Assembly: GCF_033439725.1 (NCBI RefSeq)
Contig: NW_026944388.1
Location: 3,782,001-3,846,000, forward strand
Length of the DNA: 64,000 nt
Direction: 5' to 3'
Source: Neurospora tetraspora
Lineage: Eukaryota > Ascomycota > Sordariomycetes > Sordariales > Sordariaceae
The notes beneath the pieces are model-generated. The model was not told the DNA's origin. It worked only from the letters and a program-made list of their open reading frames with translations, and made no database searches. Position 1 is the first letter of the stretch; every line of letters starts with the position of its first letter. Positions 34,287 through 45,720 of this stretch are shown one piece after another. A program made the translations under genes and the position numbers.

Positions 34287-35777
34287 GATGGGCAATCTGT
34301 CGCGCAGCTATACGGCTGCTACGTTGACGATAAGAGTATGGTGATGTAAACTAAATCTGTCGGACGGGCGAGCTTCGTTGGGTTCGGAGTCGCGACGGGA
34401 GAGAGAAGGATTCGTTGCGGTCGACAAAGTTGGGCGAAGAAAAAAGTGGTGGTGGTGGTTGCTGTGGTAAGGTTGATAAGTGGGAAGGCGCCGCAGATGA
34501 TGCGAGGTGGCAGACAGGGGAGGAGGTGGTTGTAATCGCTGTGGCAAGAAATAGAAGGAAACTTGACCGTTTTACAGCGGGTTGTGATGACTGATGGGGC
34601 AGCTTTGAGGCGGAGAATTTGGGGTTTGTTCGCTTCACCTGCACTCACAGTCGTCCCTCCTACGGTAGCGCAGTGGTGAATGGAAGAGGGGCAGCCAGTG
34701 CTACGGCAGTGAATGGCTGGGGGAAGCGGCAGGCAAAGTGGGCAGGCAGGCAGCGGCATTGTTAGGCGGGGGGCTGCGCGGCATCTTGCCGCCTGGAGCT
34801 GGTGTGGAGGTCACACTGCCATCCGTCTGTACACACAAAGGTTCCATCCATTCACTTGGTTGTAATCTCACTGCTTACTTCATCGCCATTCGTTGGTGAG
34901 GGTGATACAAAGTGAAAGGGGAGCATCTGATCCCATGCTTTGAACCATCCAAAGCAATCAGTTTCTGCCATGAAGAAAATGAAGTCATTGATGGTTACGG
35001 CAGTGTCACGGCAACAGATCTCCACTCATAAGCGCGTAGAGTGGAGCTCGACAGGTTCTTGTCCAATCATACTCCGAGCATTGTAAGGAGCTGATAAGAT
35101 AAGGACTCACGTCAGTGACATCGTAGACATGGAGGAAAGCTTGGTTGCTCTCATGTTGACGACGAGTACCTTCCCTTCGGTTATCATCGCAAAATGAACG
35201 GTAGCATTAAAATATCTCGGGCACGATCTTGTGTTCTGACTTCTTCATTTCTCACCGGCTACATCTTTCAATCGTCCCTCTCGCGCAAGGCGCACAGAAG
35301 CATCTACCTAAACCCATCCATCATCTACCCATTCCTCTACCCCTTCCATTTATCCAATCTGATCCTCTATATACAATCCTCCTTCTCTTTTTCCCACCTA
35401 TCCAAGACCCATCGTCTAGGTATAGAATTTATATCCAACGCGTCGCAATTAAAGGTATCATATTCATGTCTCAAACCCCCCCCCACCCCAAAAAAAAAAA
35501 AAAAAACCCCCAAAAAAAAAAAAAAAAGAAGAAAAGTGATATCTCTCCCCCAACAGCGACCTTTCTCACGATCTGAGCGGAGATCAAACCAACAAGAAAG
35601 AAGAAGAAGAAAAAGACAAAGGGTAAAGAAGAGAAAGGTATCAAAAAGCATTCATGTCGTAACTTCGTTTCAGGGCATCCAACACAACCACACCAACCAA
35701 CCGGCCGTTCGATGCCCGTTATACACCCCAACCAAACAAAACAAAGGAAACTTTTTTTTTCAGCCGGCCATGTTTCG
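34287..35777. other. Intergenic: rad23 promoter and 3' flank of the four-TM gene
   Basis: No gene is seen in 1.5 kb. The block contains adjacent homopolymer runs (35476-35527). A plus-strand open stretch near 35194-35784 is built largely from these runs and is not called. Confidence 0.5.
35476..35527. repeat. Clustered C and A homopolymer runs
   Basis: C9, C4, A17, C5 and A16 tracts follow each other almost without interruption in the 3' flank of the leftward four-TM gene. Confidence 0.85.
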
Positions 35778-37520
35778 TCATTGAACGGAGGCACCAGCAA
35801 CACCCTCCTCCTCCTCAGCCGGCGCAGACGTAGGCGCCTGGTTTTTCCGCTGATTATACCCCAAGAAGCTCGTCCTCGCTCCAGCATCTAGGATCCAGCC
35901 CGGAATAGGCGGCGTCATTTCTCGATCCACCGGATCATCGTGAGCCAGCGACGGTCTTGGTGAGGGCGATGGGCTGCTCACAGCAGGAGCTTTCCCCTTC
36001 CCCTTCATCACCACTTGATCCCTCTCATCATCATCATCATCATCCTCCTCCTGCTCGTTCTCATCATCAGATAAACCCTCCTCATCATCCTCCTCCTCCT
36101 CCTGCTCGTTCTCATCATCAGATAAACCCTCCTCATCCTCCTCCCTCAACTCCTCCGCTCTTGTCCCCGGCCTGCTCCCGCCCTCATGCCTTGTTACTTT
36201 CGTCCTAAAACTCTCTAGCGACCCTTGTCTGCTCAACGGGCTTGATACAGCCGGGATACTCCCGCTTCGCTTCCTCGCCAGGGTTCGGATGCTATGCTTA
36301 TCCGAGAGGACCTGCCCGCCGTTGGGCGCCGCGACCACCACCGTCCCTGGCGAAACGATGGCTGGCGGTGTGGGCGAGTCAGATCGGAACAGAGGGTGGA
36401 TGTGCGATTCGCTGATGTGCGTTTCGGACATAGCGGCGTGCTGGGTGAACGCTTCCCGGGCGAGCTCCATTGACCGCATAGAGGCGGGACTGAAGGAGCG
36501 ACTGCGGCGACGGATGGACTTGGGCGGGATGAGCAGGTTGTTGCCAAGGTCCACTTGGCTGTCAGTAGGAGGTAGCCCGGGACTGGGTTGCCTGCTGGCC
36601 ATGGGGCTGGCGGGGATGGTTTCTAGGAAGGGAGCAGGTGGCATTGGCGGAGAGCAGGTGGAGGCAGCCTCGGCGACAGCTTGTCGGTTTTGAGGGTCGA
36701 CGGAGGAGGTATCCCAGGAGTCGAAGCCGTTCTCGAGAGTCGCGGCAACGGAGGCGGTGTGGTGCTCACGCATGGCGGCTGAGTCGACCGAGTCGGATTG
36801 GCGCATGCGCACAGGCAGCGAATACTGGCTGTTACTCGCTAGGAGATGGGTCGTTGAGGGGACGGGGCGCATAACCGAGTACAGCGACGAGCGCCACGAG
36901 CTCAGGGAGTTGCCCACCGAGTGTGCATAGCTTGGACGGGGAGTTGCCCGCGTCGACACGGTCGGGTCTTCAAAGCGGACCTTCTCTGTGTTGGGGTTCG
37001 TTTGCTGATAGGGGATCGCCTTGATTTGTTGTCTTGGCGAGCTCTCCTCGTCTCCTGCGTAACCCATGCCGCCCATCCGAGCACCGATGAAGTGCAGAAC
37101 CTGGAAGAGCAATTGCGTCGCAAATGCAACTCCCAATGCCACCGAGCCTCCGATCAAAAATCCCGACGTCTTCGTCCCCGCTACCTCCTTCGGTAGCTTC
37201 GCCGAATCCTTGCTGAGAAATACCAAAGTGGCAATCGATAGTGCAGCAGCTACCGAGCACACAAAAAGTCCAACCCCGAACAATACTCCATTGAACCTCC
37301 TAACCAAGCGTGAAGCCACGCAACTCGAGACAAGGAGGAAAGTTGTCGTGAAAAGCGCCAAGCCCTCAAATACCGCGGCAACGATAGTCGTCGTCTTGAC
37401 CGGCGAAGAAGTCTCCTGTGCTAACGACCGAGCCAGGATAATGTGAATAACAAAGATGGCCGTAGTCGCAAGGACGGCTACTGTGCCCAGCAATGCTGGG
37501 ATCACATGTGGTATCACCAT
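35778..37520 (-). CDS. Four-TM membrane protein with long acidic cytosolic tail, unknown function
   Basis: A single exon from an ATG at 37520 encodes 580 aa. Hydrophobic segments at about 9-31, 43-68, 78-102 and 119-145 predict four membrane spans and no classical signal peptide. The remaining 430 residues are hydrophilic and Ser/Pro-rich, with an RRRSRSFSPASMRSM cluster likely to be phosphorylated. Near residues 455-495 a 17-aa acidic unit (EEGLSDDENEQEEEEDD) occurs twice in tandem, encoded by a 51-nt DNA repeat. The protein ends with GWILDAGARTSFLGYNQRKN. I do not recognise the family; the N-terminal topology resembles small fungal tetraspanning proteins such as MARVEL or Sur7 types, without clear motifs. 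Its upstream region is the longest gene-free stretch in the window. Confidence 0.8.
   Translation of the reverse strand: MVIPHVIPALLGTVAVLATTAIFVIHIILARSLAQETSSPVKTTTIVAAVFEGLALFTTTFLLVSSCVASRLVRRFNGVLFGVGLFVCSVAAALSIATLVFLSKDSAKLPKEVAGTKTSGFLIGGSVALGVAFATQLLFQVLHFIGARMGGMGYAGDEESSPRQQIKAIPYQQTNPNTEKVRFEDPTVSTRATPRPSYAHSVGNSLSSWRSSLYSVMRPVPSTTHLLASNSQYSLPVRMRQSDSVDSAAMREHHTASVAATLENGFDSWDTSSVDPQNRQAVAEAASTCSPPMPPAPFLETIPASPMASRQPSPGLPPTDSQVDLGNNLLIPPKSIRRRSRSFSPASMRSMELAREAFTQHAAMSETHISESHIHPLFRSDSPTPPAIVSPGTVVVAAPNGGQVLSDKHSIRTLARKRSGSIPAVSSPLSRQGSLESFRTKVTRHEGGSRPGTRAEELREEDEEGLSDDENEQEEEEDDEEGLSDDENEQEEDDDDDDERDQVVMKGKGKAPAVSSPSPSPRPSLAHDDPVDREMTPPIPGWILDAGARTSFLGYNQRKNQAPTSAPAEEEEGVAGASVQ
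36044..36145. repeat. 51-nt coding minisatellite, two copies
   Basis: Two near-identical 51-nt units (36044-36094, 36095-36145) encode the duplicated 17-aa acidic segment in the four-TM protein. The period is a multiple of three, so copy-number change would keep the frame. Confidence 0.9.
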
Positions 37521-40500
37521 TGCGTATTGCTGAAATGTGAAGGCAGTCGAACAAAAAAGCGGAAGAGAAAAAGGGATGAAGAACCGAAAGTCCAGAGAAA
37601 AAAGGTTCGGGTATGAAACACTTATGGTTCGGGCTCTCGGTCGTCTTTTCGTTTGTTAACCCCAGTAGTTCGTGCCGTGTGGCGGTTCGGGAAGGGAGAA
37701 AAAATGTGGAACGAACGAACGAACGGCTCCGACGGGTTTGCTGATTGATAAAAAGAGTCCGTGGAGTCACGGAGTCAAAAAAGAAGGTTATTTTGGTAAC
37801 CTCCCCCGGCTCTAACCCCTCGCTCCCGTCCTGCCGTCTTGTCGTGTGTAAAAGTCGGCGTTCGATTCGATTCGCGATTGCTTGTCCCAAGACGTTGGTT
37901 CAACAATGGGCAGGGCAGAGCAATCAACCAGGAGCCCTTGAAGCTTTAGCTTTAGAAGAAAAAAGGTAAGAGGTCGGCGGTCAGCAGACGAGACACGATA
38001 GGCCAGCTAGTATGTAAGAGAGGAAAACAAGATGTGGTCTATGCGTTGCGTTTCCGTTTGAGAAAAGCAAACAACTCTTGTTACTTGTCTCTCTCCTTTG
38101 TGTGAAGGGCGGTATGATGGTGCTATACCCCGGTGTTTTGCAAGCAAGCAACCAGTACAGTACAGTACCCCAGCCTCCCTTTCTCTCTTTCGAATTCTCT
38201 TTCTCCTGCAGTTTCCCGTTGGTATTGGTCCCTAGTAACCAACCCGCTTCCGTCGAGGATTGCGAGGGGTTATGAAACAGCTACCAGAGTAACCAGCTCC
38301 ACGCGGATTGGATAACACGAAGCTGGGGAACGACTGACTCGAGATGTGTACTGTGGTATCGATGGAGTAGATGCGGTGAATGCAGTGAACCAGTCCAGCC
38401 GTTGGTCATGTGAAGGCTAACGAACGTCGAATGTCGTGTGTCTTCTTTTTTTTGGTCGGGCTCGTGTTGTAGTTGGATAGTTGGATAGTTCGAAGGAGTG
38501 TTTCAAGTCCAAGTCCAGTGCAGTGCAGTGCAGTCAGTCGGTAACCAGCCGGTCGGTGTGTTGTTGAATCGTTGATGTAAGTCGAAGTATCGGATCCGAT
38601 GATTTGATATTCTCACTTAATCGGTCCCAACGAAGGCTTCGAGGAACCAAGCGATTTTTTAGTTGGAAGATGTAAAGAATGTCTAGGGATTTGAGTGAAA
38701 AGTAAGATTTTGTTTCGTTCGTGTAAAGAGGCCCACGATGATGACGAAGAAAGTTTGTGTGAACGTCCAACTCCGCGGCCTCTACTCTGTAGGCAGGTAG
38801 GTATCCGTAATCCGTCCGGGAATTAGTGGGGAAAGAGTTCGATAAAATTCTGGACCAGGAAGGCTGGTCAACGGGAGGTAAGAGGCATGGAGTCGGAAGC
38901 GGAGGACGGATGAAACTGGAGACACTGAATGGGACCTTTTTTTTTTTTCGATTGGGTATGAACGAATGACAGACAAGCAAAGCAGTTGATATTAATGAAT
39001 GAATGAATGAATGGACGAGAAAAGGCTCTCAAAGTCAAGGCAAGAGCTTCACGAGTGGAAAGCCATTGTTGGTAAAAGAAAAAGCTGGGTAAGAGAGAGA
39101 TAATCCGTCCCGGACTTCACTTCATGGGAGAGGGGAGATGCAGTGGTGAGGGGGCATCATTGGGTAAATGTATTACCAGACCCTACCCTATATTACCGAG
39201 GAAGACAGAAAAGAGCTGAAAAGAAGAAAAAGACCGCGCTCGCTTCGCGTATGTACGCTTGCATGACTCTGAGAATTGTTGTTGGGCACACGGCTGCTGC
39301 AGGTTCGATGCCGTGCCTTACGTGTGGATCCCCGGCCATTAGTTGTGGGTTGTTAGGTCGTTTCGACGGGATGAGGGGAGAGATGGAGGTGGGTAAACAT
39401 GGGTTTGGAGCAGCTCCTTGTTATTCCAGGGACTTTTTTTTTTTGCAGGGGTGACAAGCTTGGCTCGTTTCCGGCCGCCTGTCCGCTTCGCTTCTAATGT
39501 ACCTGCCAAGCCGTTCCCAGATTCGTCGTTGAAGACGTGCTGTTCCGTGCGTGAGGGCAGGGCGATGAACTTCTTCCCGACTGGCATGGTGATCTCCCCC
39601 TCCGCCCGTATTCTTGTAACGGCACCTGGTAGCTGGGATCGTGATGGACTTGCCTGGCCACACTTGGCTTTTGGACGTCATCTCCGATCCAAGGCTTATT
39701 CTGTGAGAGGCGGTATAGTCCTGGCTTGTCGGAGCTATGAGTCCTGTGAGCTCGACTATACGTATGCTCATAAAACGGCGAGCCCTAGTTAGGTTTCAAA
39801 GGCCCTCTTATGTTGTGTAAAGAAATCAAAGGTAGGCCAGGGTCGGGTCTCGCTCTCCTACATGGAGATACATAATATCCGTGTGGCGTATGTCAGCTCA
39901 TGGACAGGCCAGGGAGAGACAATGCTGAGTAACGTCGAGAGTAGTAGGCCTTTGGAGAAGATGTAAAGAGATTACCACCAGTTCGAGATTGCCTCTTCGC
40001 CTTTGATACTCGTGGGAATGGTTGTCCTCGTCTCCAGCGTGTAGGCCACGAGCAACATTGTACGCAGATGTTGTTGTTGCAACGGATGGCAAAGAGAAAA
40101 GGTGGTTTGCGTTGCTCGGCAGGTTACCAAGTGAGGAGTACACATGCTCGTTCCCATGGCCTAAACAAAATATGGTTCCGGTGCTATGTTTCCAAAGATC
40201 GGAAGTTGCCATGTTCTTGTGCTGGCCTCCGTGAGAGCGGTGTTGAGGCAGTGAGCCGGAGGGTAGCGGAGAGAAGTGGAGTGTGTGTACCCCATTCTTT
40301 ACCGCAGTATTTTGTGATCGTCCACCGATTCGAGAAGAGCTTGCCTCCATTGTATGTTACGTGCATTCTCTGCGATCCTGCAAGGTCAGTGAGTTGGTTC
40401 TTCGTTTTTGTCGTCGTCGTCTGAGACACCTTCTGCTGCTTGACATCTGATGACGTGAAGTCTGAAGTGAGACATTTGGTGCTCACAGTGGTAGAAGTGG

Positions 40501-43004
40501 GCACTTTGAAGCTTCTCCCAAACGGCGGGCAAAAACCAAAAAAAAAAAAAAAAAAAAAAAAATGAAATGAAATGAAACATGGAGAAAGGATCGGAGAGAG
40601 GATGGAGCTAAACTTCAATGAGAGTTAGTTTGCGAACTGTCAGACGCAGGTACCGTCGTGCACGGACCGCGCTCTTGGTTCCTGCCATGCAATTGTGGGG
40701 TTGCGCAGTGGGGCACGACGGGACTGCCAAGTGCCCGAGAAAACTCCTCGTAAGGCCCGCTCCACTTCGTCCAGAAGTTTTCACTTTCAGCTGCTCCGTT
40801 TTCCGTTGTACCGTACGGCGTAAAGCTGTTTCTGTAATTTCCGGTTCTTCGTAATCCAAAAGCCTCGGTCATCAACAAGAGCCTCCTCTCGTCCATAATT
40901 CGAATGATGCTGTCAAAGTCCCTTGAACGAAGGGCCGAAAGGAAAGAGGCAACGAGTATCTCAGAAGCACAAACTACTGCTGTGCCACAACTAAGGAGAT
41001 TAGATTTGTGTTTTCGAACCCTTGAATCATCTCAATGATGATTGGTCAATGGCTTCATGCTGTGCTCAAGATGGAAAAAGGTGGGGAGGCCGACCGTTTA
41101 TTTCGGCCATGTGCCAAACGGCCGGCAGAGGATTGAGGTCAGTTCGCGCATCGTCGTGTCTCCGTTCATTTCATTTCAAACTTGCAGCTCGACAGCAGGC
41201 ATTGTCCTTGTCAACTGCTGACAGCCGTCACGCGAGCTTCTTCCTGGGAAGGGCGCTCTTGAAAAGGCATCTTGAAAGTCAGCCGAGACTTACTTACAAC
41301 ACTATTCCTTTCTAGAAGCGATTTAGAAACGACAATCCTTTTATATACCCTACGAAAATCTTGCCCGTTTCGTGGGTGACGATCCTGATATCTCCGAAGC
41401 CGCGTCTCACACAGAGCTTCGGGGATGAACAGCAACTCGGCCCCCGTCGCCCGAGGCTCGACCGAATGTTCGGTTCTTTCGAGAAAGCCTTTCGAAAACT
41501 CTTCACCCATCCCGTCTTCCCCGAACATCTTTCTAATCCACTCGCATGAACCGTTGCGGAAACGATGACCGAAGATCTCAAAATGCGGGAGTTGCGTCGG
41601 AAGCAAAAAGAAAACGGTCGGTCCTACGTGGTGGAGTTCTCCCAATTTCCCAACAGTGGAGATATCTTCACTCTTGCAGTTAGACACCACCGCAGCTGAA
41701 GTTCCAGGGCAAAAGTGTAGCATCGTGGGAAATCCGCGAAGCAAGAGGCGGTCTAAACTCGATCTGGCAAGCACTCACGCGAGCACATCAAAATCGATGA
41801 GAGAACGGGGATCCCGTGAGATCTGCATGTAAAGATGTGAAATGGGCCTGGGAATACGATGTCGATGGCAAGGCCGCAACGCAAGCTGCTGAAAATCATG
41901 GACGGACGGCGGACGGGACGGGACTGGGAGTTGGAGCGTTCGTTAGCGCGGGACTTCACTACATACGCACTCTGCCCAACTCAACTCAACCACCACTCCA
42001 CCAAATTTCATGCCAAACAATTGTTATCTACCCGATGTGTTTTGAGGGCTGCTTCAGATAGTCTCTCCAATTTTTTTTGCTTTGAATGTGGTTGTCCCGC
42101 CGTTTTTCTGTGTTGTTGTTTTGCAGACCCCTGTCACAAGAACCGCACTAACAAACGAACCAGCATTGAACTGTATTCTACTCTTCCACGGTACTCGTGA
42201 AAAGAGAATCTCGATCTCATCGTTTTTTTAGACATTCGGCAATTGTGCATTTGCGTCATCATTAGTTACCATCTAACAATCGCAAACTTGTGGAAGTTCG
42301 TGTGAAATATGGTATTCACTATCATCGACACTAGAGGCATATGGTTCTTGATCGAAAGTAGTCATCGCGATCTGCCATAGCATATTCCGTACCGTACTGG
42401 TACACGGTAGGCCCGGGAGATTACCTACGGACCACCCACCATATTACGTACTGGACTTGAACTTCCACTTCCGTTCTCAGATCCAGCCCGGCCCGGACAC
42501 GCCGGTGGTTGCTCCAGCTCGGTTCGGTACTGGGGAGATTGAATGCCGAGGAAAAGCTGCTATGTAGTGTAGGTAGTTTGTGAGCGGATGTTTTGGGAGT
42601 GAACCGAAGGTCAGTGCGCGATGGTCCTTGAATGTCCGACATCAATTACCAAGAAGGAACTGAAACAACCGCCATACTCACAGAATGAATAGGAGATGCA
42701 AGGCATTTATTCCTTGCAATCCCCGTGGGGTGTAGGCTCCGGGGAAAGCTTGAGGACCAGTGATGAAGTTGGCTTCAGTTGTCGGCGTTTCAGCAGTTCG
42801 AAAGTCACCATTGCAAAGCCAAGAGAACAACGACGGGGCCGAGGAACAAGGCAATGTCCGGCCAAAAATAGGAGTCAATGCACCACGTGAAGGAAACTCG
42901 AAAGCTTTTCTCTTTACCACAAGAAAGATATAGCCTCAAGAAAGAGAAGAAAACAGATCGGAGACAGTTGGGAATGAGAAAAAAGGAAAAGAAAAAAGAT
43001 TGGT
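37521..43004. other. 5.5-kb region without a convincing gene
   Basis: I find no spliced or unspliced gene that I can support here. Base composition looks ordinary (no AT-rich RIP signature). The first part is probably the promoter and leader of the leftward four-TM gene. Low-complexity elements include GAAC repeats (about 37711-37727), GTGCA repeats (38513-38533), GAAT repeats (38994-39013) and an A25 run (40538-40562). The longest ATG-initiated frame is minus strand 41211-41723 (170 codons), with no recognisable domain. Confidence 0.5.
40538..40562. repeat. Poly-A run (25 nt) followed by AATGA repeats
   Basis: Uninterrupted A25, followed by about three AATGA units. Confidence 0.85.
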
Positions 43005-43138
43005 CTCTCCCGCCGGGAATTGAACCCGGGTCTCGAGCGAATCGAACTGATGTTCAAGCTTGACAAGCTCACATACTGACCACTATACTACGGAAGATGT
43101 ACAACTGTTAATCAGCTGTCGTAGTTGGTTGTTGGGAA
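42985..43138 (-). repeat. Left arm of inverted duplication
   Basis: The tRNA-Asp gene plus about 20 bases downstream and 40 bases upstream match the right arm in inverted orientation. The flanks are imperfect: ACTACGACAGCTGAT upstream and ACCAATCTTTTTTC downstream are shared. Confidence 0.85.
43005..43097 (-). tRNA. tRNA-Asp (anticodon GTC) with 21-nt intron, left copy
   Basis: The 93-nt minus-strand gene folds as a cloverleaf. The acceptor pairs TCTTCCG with CGGGAGA (one T-G pair) and G is the discriminator. The anticodon stem pairs TGAGC with GCTCG and the loop carries GTC (43064-43062). The T arm is CCGGGTTCAATTCCCGG. The intron lies at 43060-43040 in the canonical position. The whole gene, intron included, is identical to the plus-strand copy at 45604-45696, and the flanks are also related. 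A T6 run soon after the 3' end fits a Pol III terminator. Confidence 0.96.
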
Positions 43139-43582
43139 GCGCAGCGGTTGATAGCCTTATATGCTGAACGCTAAAGGCGGCAAATATCGTCAACACCACG
43201 ATATCTGGTACTTGCAGTTCGTTAAGATTACACGACGGTTTTGTTTTCTTTTATATTCGCAAGAGTCTTATTATCATAGGAAGTGCTGCTTCTTGATTTG
43301 GACGCACTCTTGTAATCTTCGAACTGGTGAAGCACCCTGGTGGTGTGCATCGCTGATGATCATCTATCTGCACACAATGTGGCGTGGGCTCACTCGAGCT
43401 GCTGGAAAACGGGTGCACTTGCAAATACACCACATAGGACTGATCGTTGGGTGAACAACAAGCTGATCTTGAACGAAATAGCTTTATATGCAATGCTAAA
43501 CTATGTGAAACCAACTTCTTTCCTATCAATCGTACATCCCCCCTCTGTACATACACTCCCCAATCACCTTTTCACCGACCCT
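43098..43582. other. Intergenic between tRNA-Asp and dioxygenase gene
   Basis: Upstream flank of the left tRNA-Asp copy and 3' flank of the dioxygenase gene. Nothing else is supported. Confidence 0.5.
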
Positions 43583-44813
43583 CTAAGCCATCAAAGCAAT
43601 ATGCTTCAACTCCTCCTGCACCAGCTCACCGACCTTCATCGGCGGGTACGTCTTCTCCTCGCCCTCATCCCTCCCCAGATTAAACTGCTCCGCCCTCAAC
43701 CTATGCGCCTCCTCCGCCAACTTGGGGATAGGAGCAAGATCATGATCCGAGTTCAGATGCCAGAAGAAAGTGGACGAGATGCGAATAAGCGGGCGGTCGG
43801 GAAACTGCTGCTTGCGCTTCTCGATGACCTCGACAGTGCGCTCGTTGACCACGACCTCGTGGAAGCCGGCCTTGATCAGGCCGCCAGTGATGTGCTCGAG
43901 CTGCTTGCCGGCTTGCACCAACAAATAATTGCCGGGCGGGATCTTGACGGCGATGCGCTTGCCCGTGTTGCGGGCCCAGATGTGCAGACCCGGGTAGCGC
44001 GAGCGGCCGTGGATGGTGAGGAAGTTAAGATCAGTGTGGAAGCCAGCGAGGATGGTGTCCTTTTGGCCGTACTTTTCGAGGTCGGAGGCGGTGGGGGCGA
44101 GGAGGTGGGGGCTGTTTTGGGGGAAAAAGATGTTAGTGATGGTGAGATGGCAAAAGTGGTTGTTGGTAAGAAAGAACTGCACTAGAGACATACCCGTATT
44201 TGCCCTCATCTTTAAAGGTGCTGGCAGGCAAACCGAGACCAACGGCAGTCATCTCAGTGAGACCCTCAACGGCGCTCTTCATCGAGGCACCCCACTGCTC
44301 CATGGCCGGGTTCCAGCGCTCCCTGATGTGTGGCGCTTGAGGAACGACATTCTCGGAGTTCAAGCCGGGGAACTTGGTCTCGTAGGGCGGCTGCTCAGCC
44401 ATGCGCCAGAAGAAACGGCACTTGGGATCGGGATGGTGGCCGGAAATATCCAATGGCCTCTCCTCGGGCGCAAGGCGCTGGATGACGTTCAGACATGGCT
44501 CGTCAACGGCGCACTTGGGCTTCTCGGTGTTCTCCAGAGTGACACCAATCTGGTAGCTCAACTCGGGACGCTCATCCTTGCGGAGTTCCTCTTCGGGCTG
44601 CGCAAAGTAGTCCTCTAGGAGGTCGAGGAAGGTCTCGTTGTCCTTCTCTGCGACCCGCGAATCGTGGAGCACGAGGGCGCCGTAGGTGATGAGAGCCTTC
44701 GCGGCCTTTTCGCACTCGGCCTTGACTTCGGGGGAGTCGACGGGGTTGTTGAGGTAGACGTCGAGGTCGATGACCGGAAGGTCCATGGAAATTTCCTGGG
44801 GAACAATGCTCAT
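43583..44813 (-). CDS. 2-oxoglutarate/Fe(II) dioxygenase, isopenicillin-N-synthase-like
   Basis: Exons 44194-44813 and 43583-44111 (82-nt intron) give 382 aa. Members of this cytosolic superfamily use Fe(II), usually with 2-oxoglutarate and O2, to hydroxylate or desaturate small molecules. The N-terminal DIOX_N part starts with LPVIDLDVYLNNP and contains KALITYGALVLHDSRV. The iron ligands are His232 and Asp234 (GFHTDLNFLTIH) and His280 (LEHITGG); Arg317 and Ser319 (RISS) form the RxS co-substrate motif. All are present, so the enzyme looks active; the substrate is unknown. The ATG at 44813 is the first in frame. It is the only gene between two inverted tRNA-Asp copies and has no biosynthetic partners nearby, so a metabolic cluster is not indicated. 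Confidence 0.92.
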
Positions 44814-45603
44814 GGTGAATGCGGGGGTGGGGTTGATTGCCGGCACTGCAGATGCGCTGTGATCAGGGGTTCAAAGGGTGCGTTGGGGTATTCGATGCGC
44901 CAATGTCAACAGTACAAGAAGTTGGATATTCAAGAAAAGAAAGAGACGTGGTTTGGGGTTGTTATTATTGACAGGTTCAAGACGCGAAGATATGGCAGTT
45001 TTCTAGATATCCAGGCTCCCCCAGTAACATTTTTTTCTTCTGGGCAAAGTGTGAAAAGATTCTGGTCGCGACCATGACAAGTGAAGCCCAAACAGGAAGG
45101 TCCCCCGCATAACCTGGCGATGAAGTCAAATGGTGCCTGTAACGTGCCTCTGATCTGGTAATTCTGGGCGCATCTGGGTGCAACCAACATCGCATTGGCA
45201 GCAGGCCAAGCCCTGAATCCGGCGATATCCGCCCTCATCCGCCCATCTGGAGGTGTCTGCCTCGCCCCGGAGATATGAGCTTGAAACGAACTGTTAATCT
45301 GCCTGGAGAAGAAGATTCACGTGATACCAAAAATGGATAACCGCCGGAGAGGTTGGGAAAGGGTTGGTGATAATGCGCCGATGGAGGTTGTTGTGTGGAA
45401 GAAGAAGACAAGAAAAAGATGGAGCCAGACAGCAATGGGCATTTCAAAGGAAAGGGAAATGAATCCCCGTTGTTGAACAATTGCTTTTCTGAATGCATAT
45501 GTGCCTCTGCAAAAACATGCAGTTAGACACAGGCGGGCGTTTATAACCACACCATCCAAGAGAAATTCCAACAACAACTACGACAGCTGATCACAGCTGT
45601 AAG
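44814..45603. promoter_or_regulatory. Dioxygenase promoter and right tRNA-Asp upstream flank
   Basis: 0.8 kb between the divergent dioxygenase and tRNA-Asp genes. No other gene is seen. Confidence 0.5.
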
Positions 45604-45720
45604 TCTTCCGTAGTATAGTGGTCAGTATGTGAGCTTGTCAAGCTTGAACATCAGTTCGATTCGCTCGAGACCCGGGTTCAATTCCCGGCGGGAGAGACCA
45701 ATCTTTTTTCTTTTTTCCTT
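45571..45720 (+). repeat. Right arm of inverted duplication
   Basis: Counterpart of the left arm at 42985-43138. It has an identical 93-bp tRNA core and diverged flanks. Confidence 0.85.
45604..45696 (+). tRNA. tRNA-Asp (anticodon GTC) with 21-nt intron, right copy
   Basis: This copy is base-for-base identical to the left one. The anticodon is at 45637-45639 and the intron at 45641-45661, leaving a 72-nt mature tRNA. The A-box TAGTATAGTGG and B-box GGTTCAATTCC are intact, and a T6 run lies about seven bases past the 3' end. Confidence 0.97.

Noticed and set aside
35194-35784. 196-codon plus-strand frame upstream of the four-TM gene's stop
   Set aside because: Its length comes from homopolymer A and C runs that avoid stops; the composition is Lys/Pro junk.
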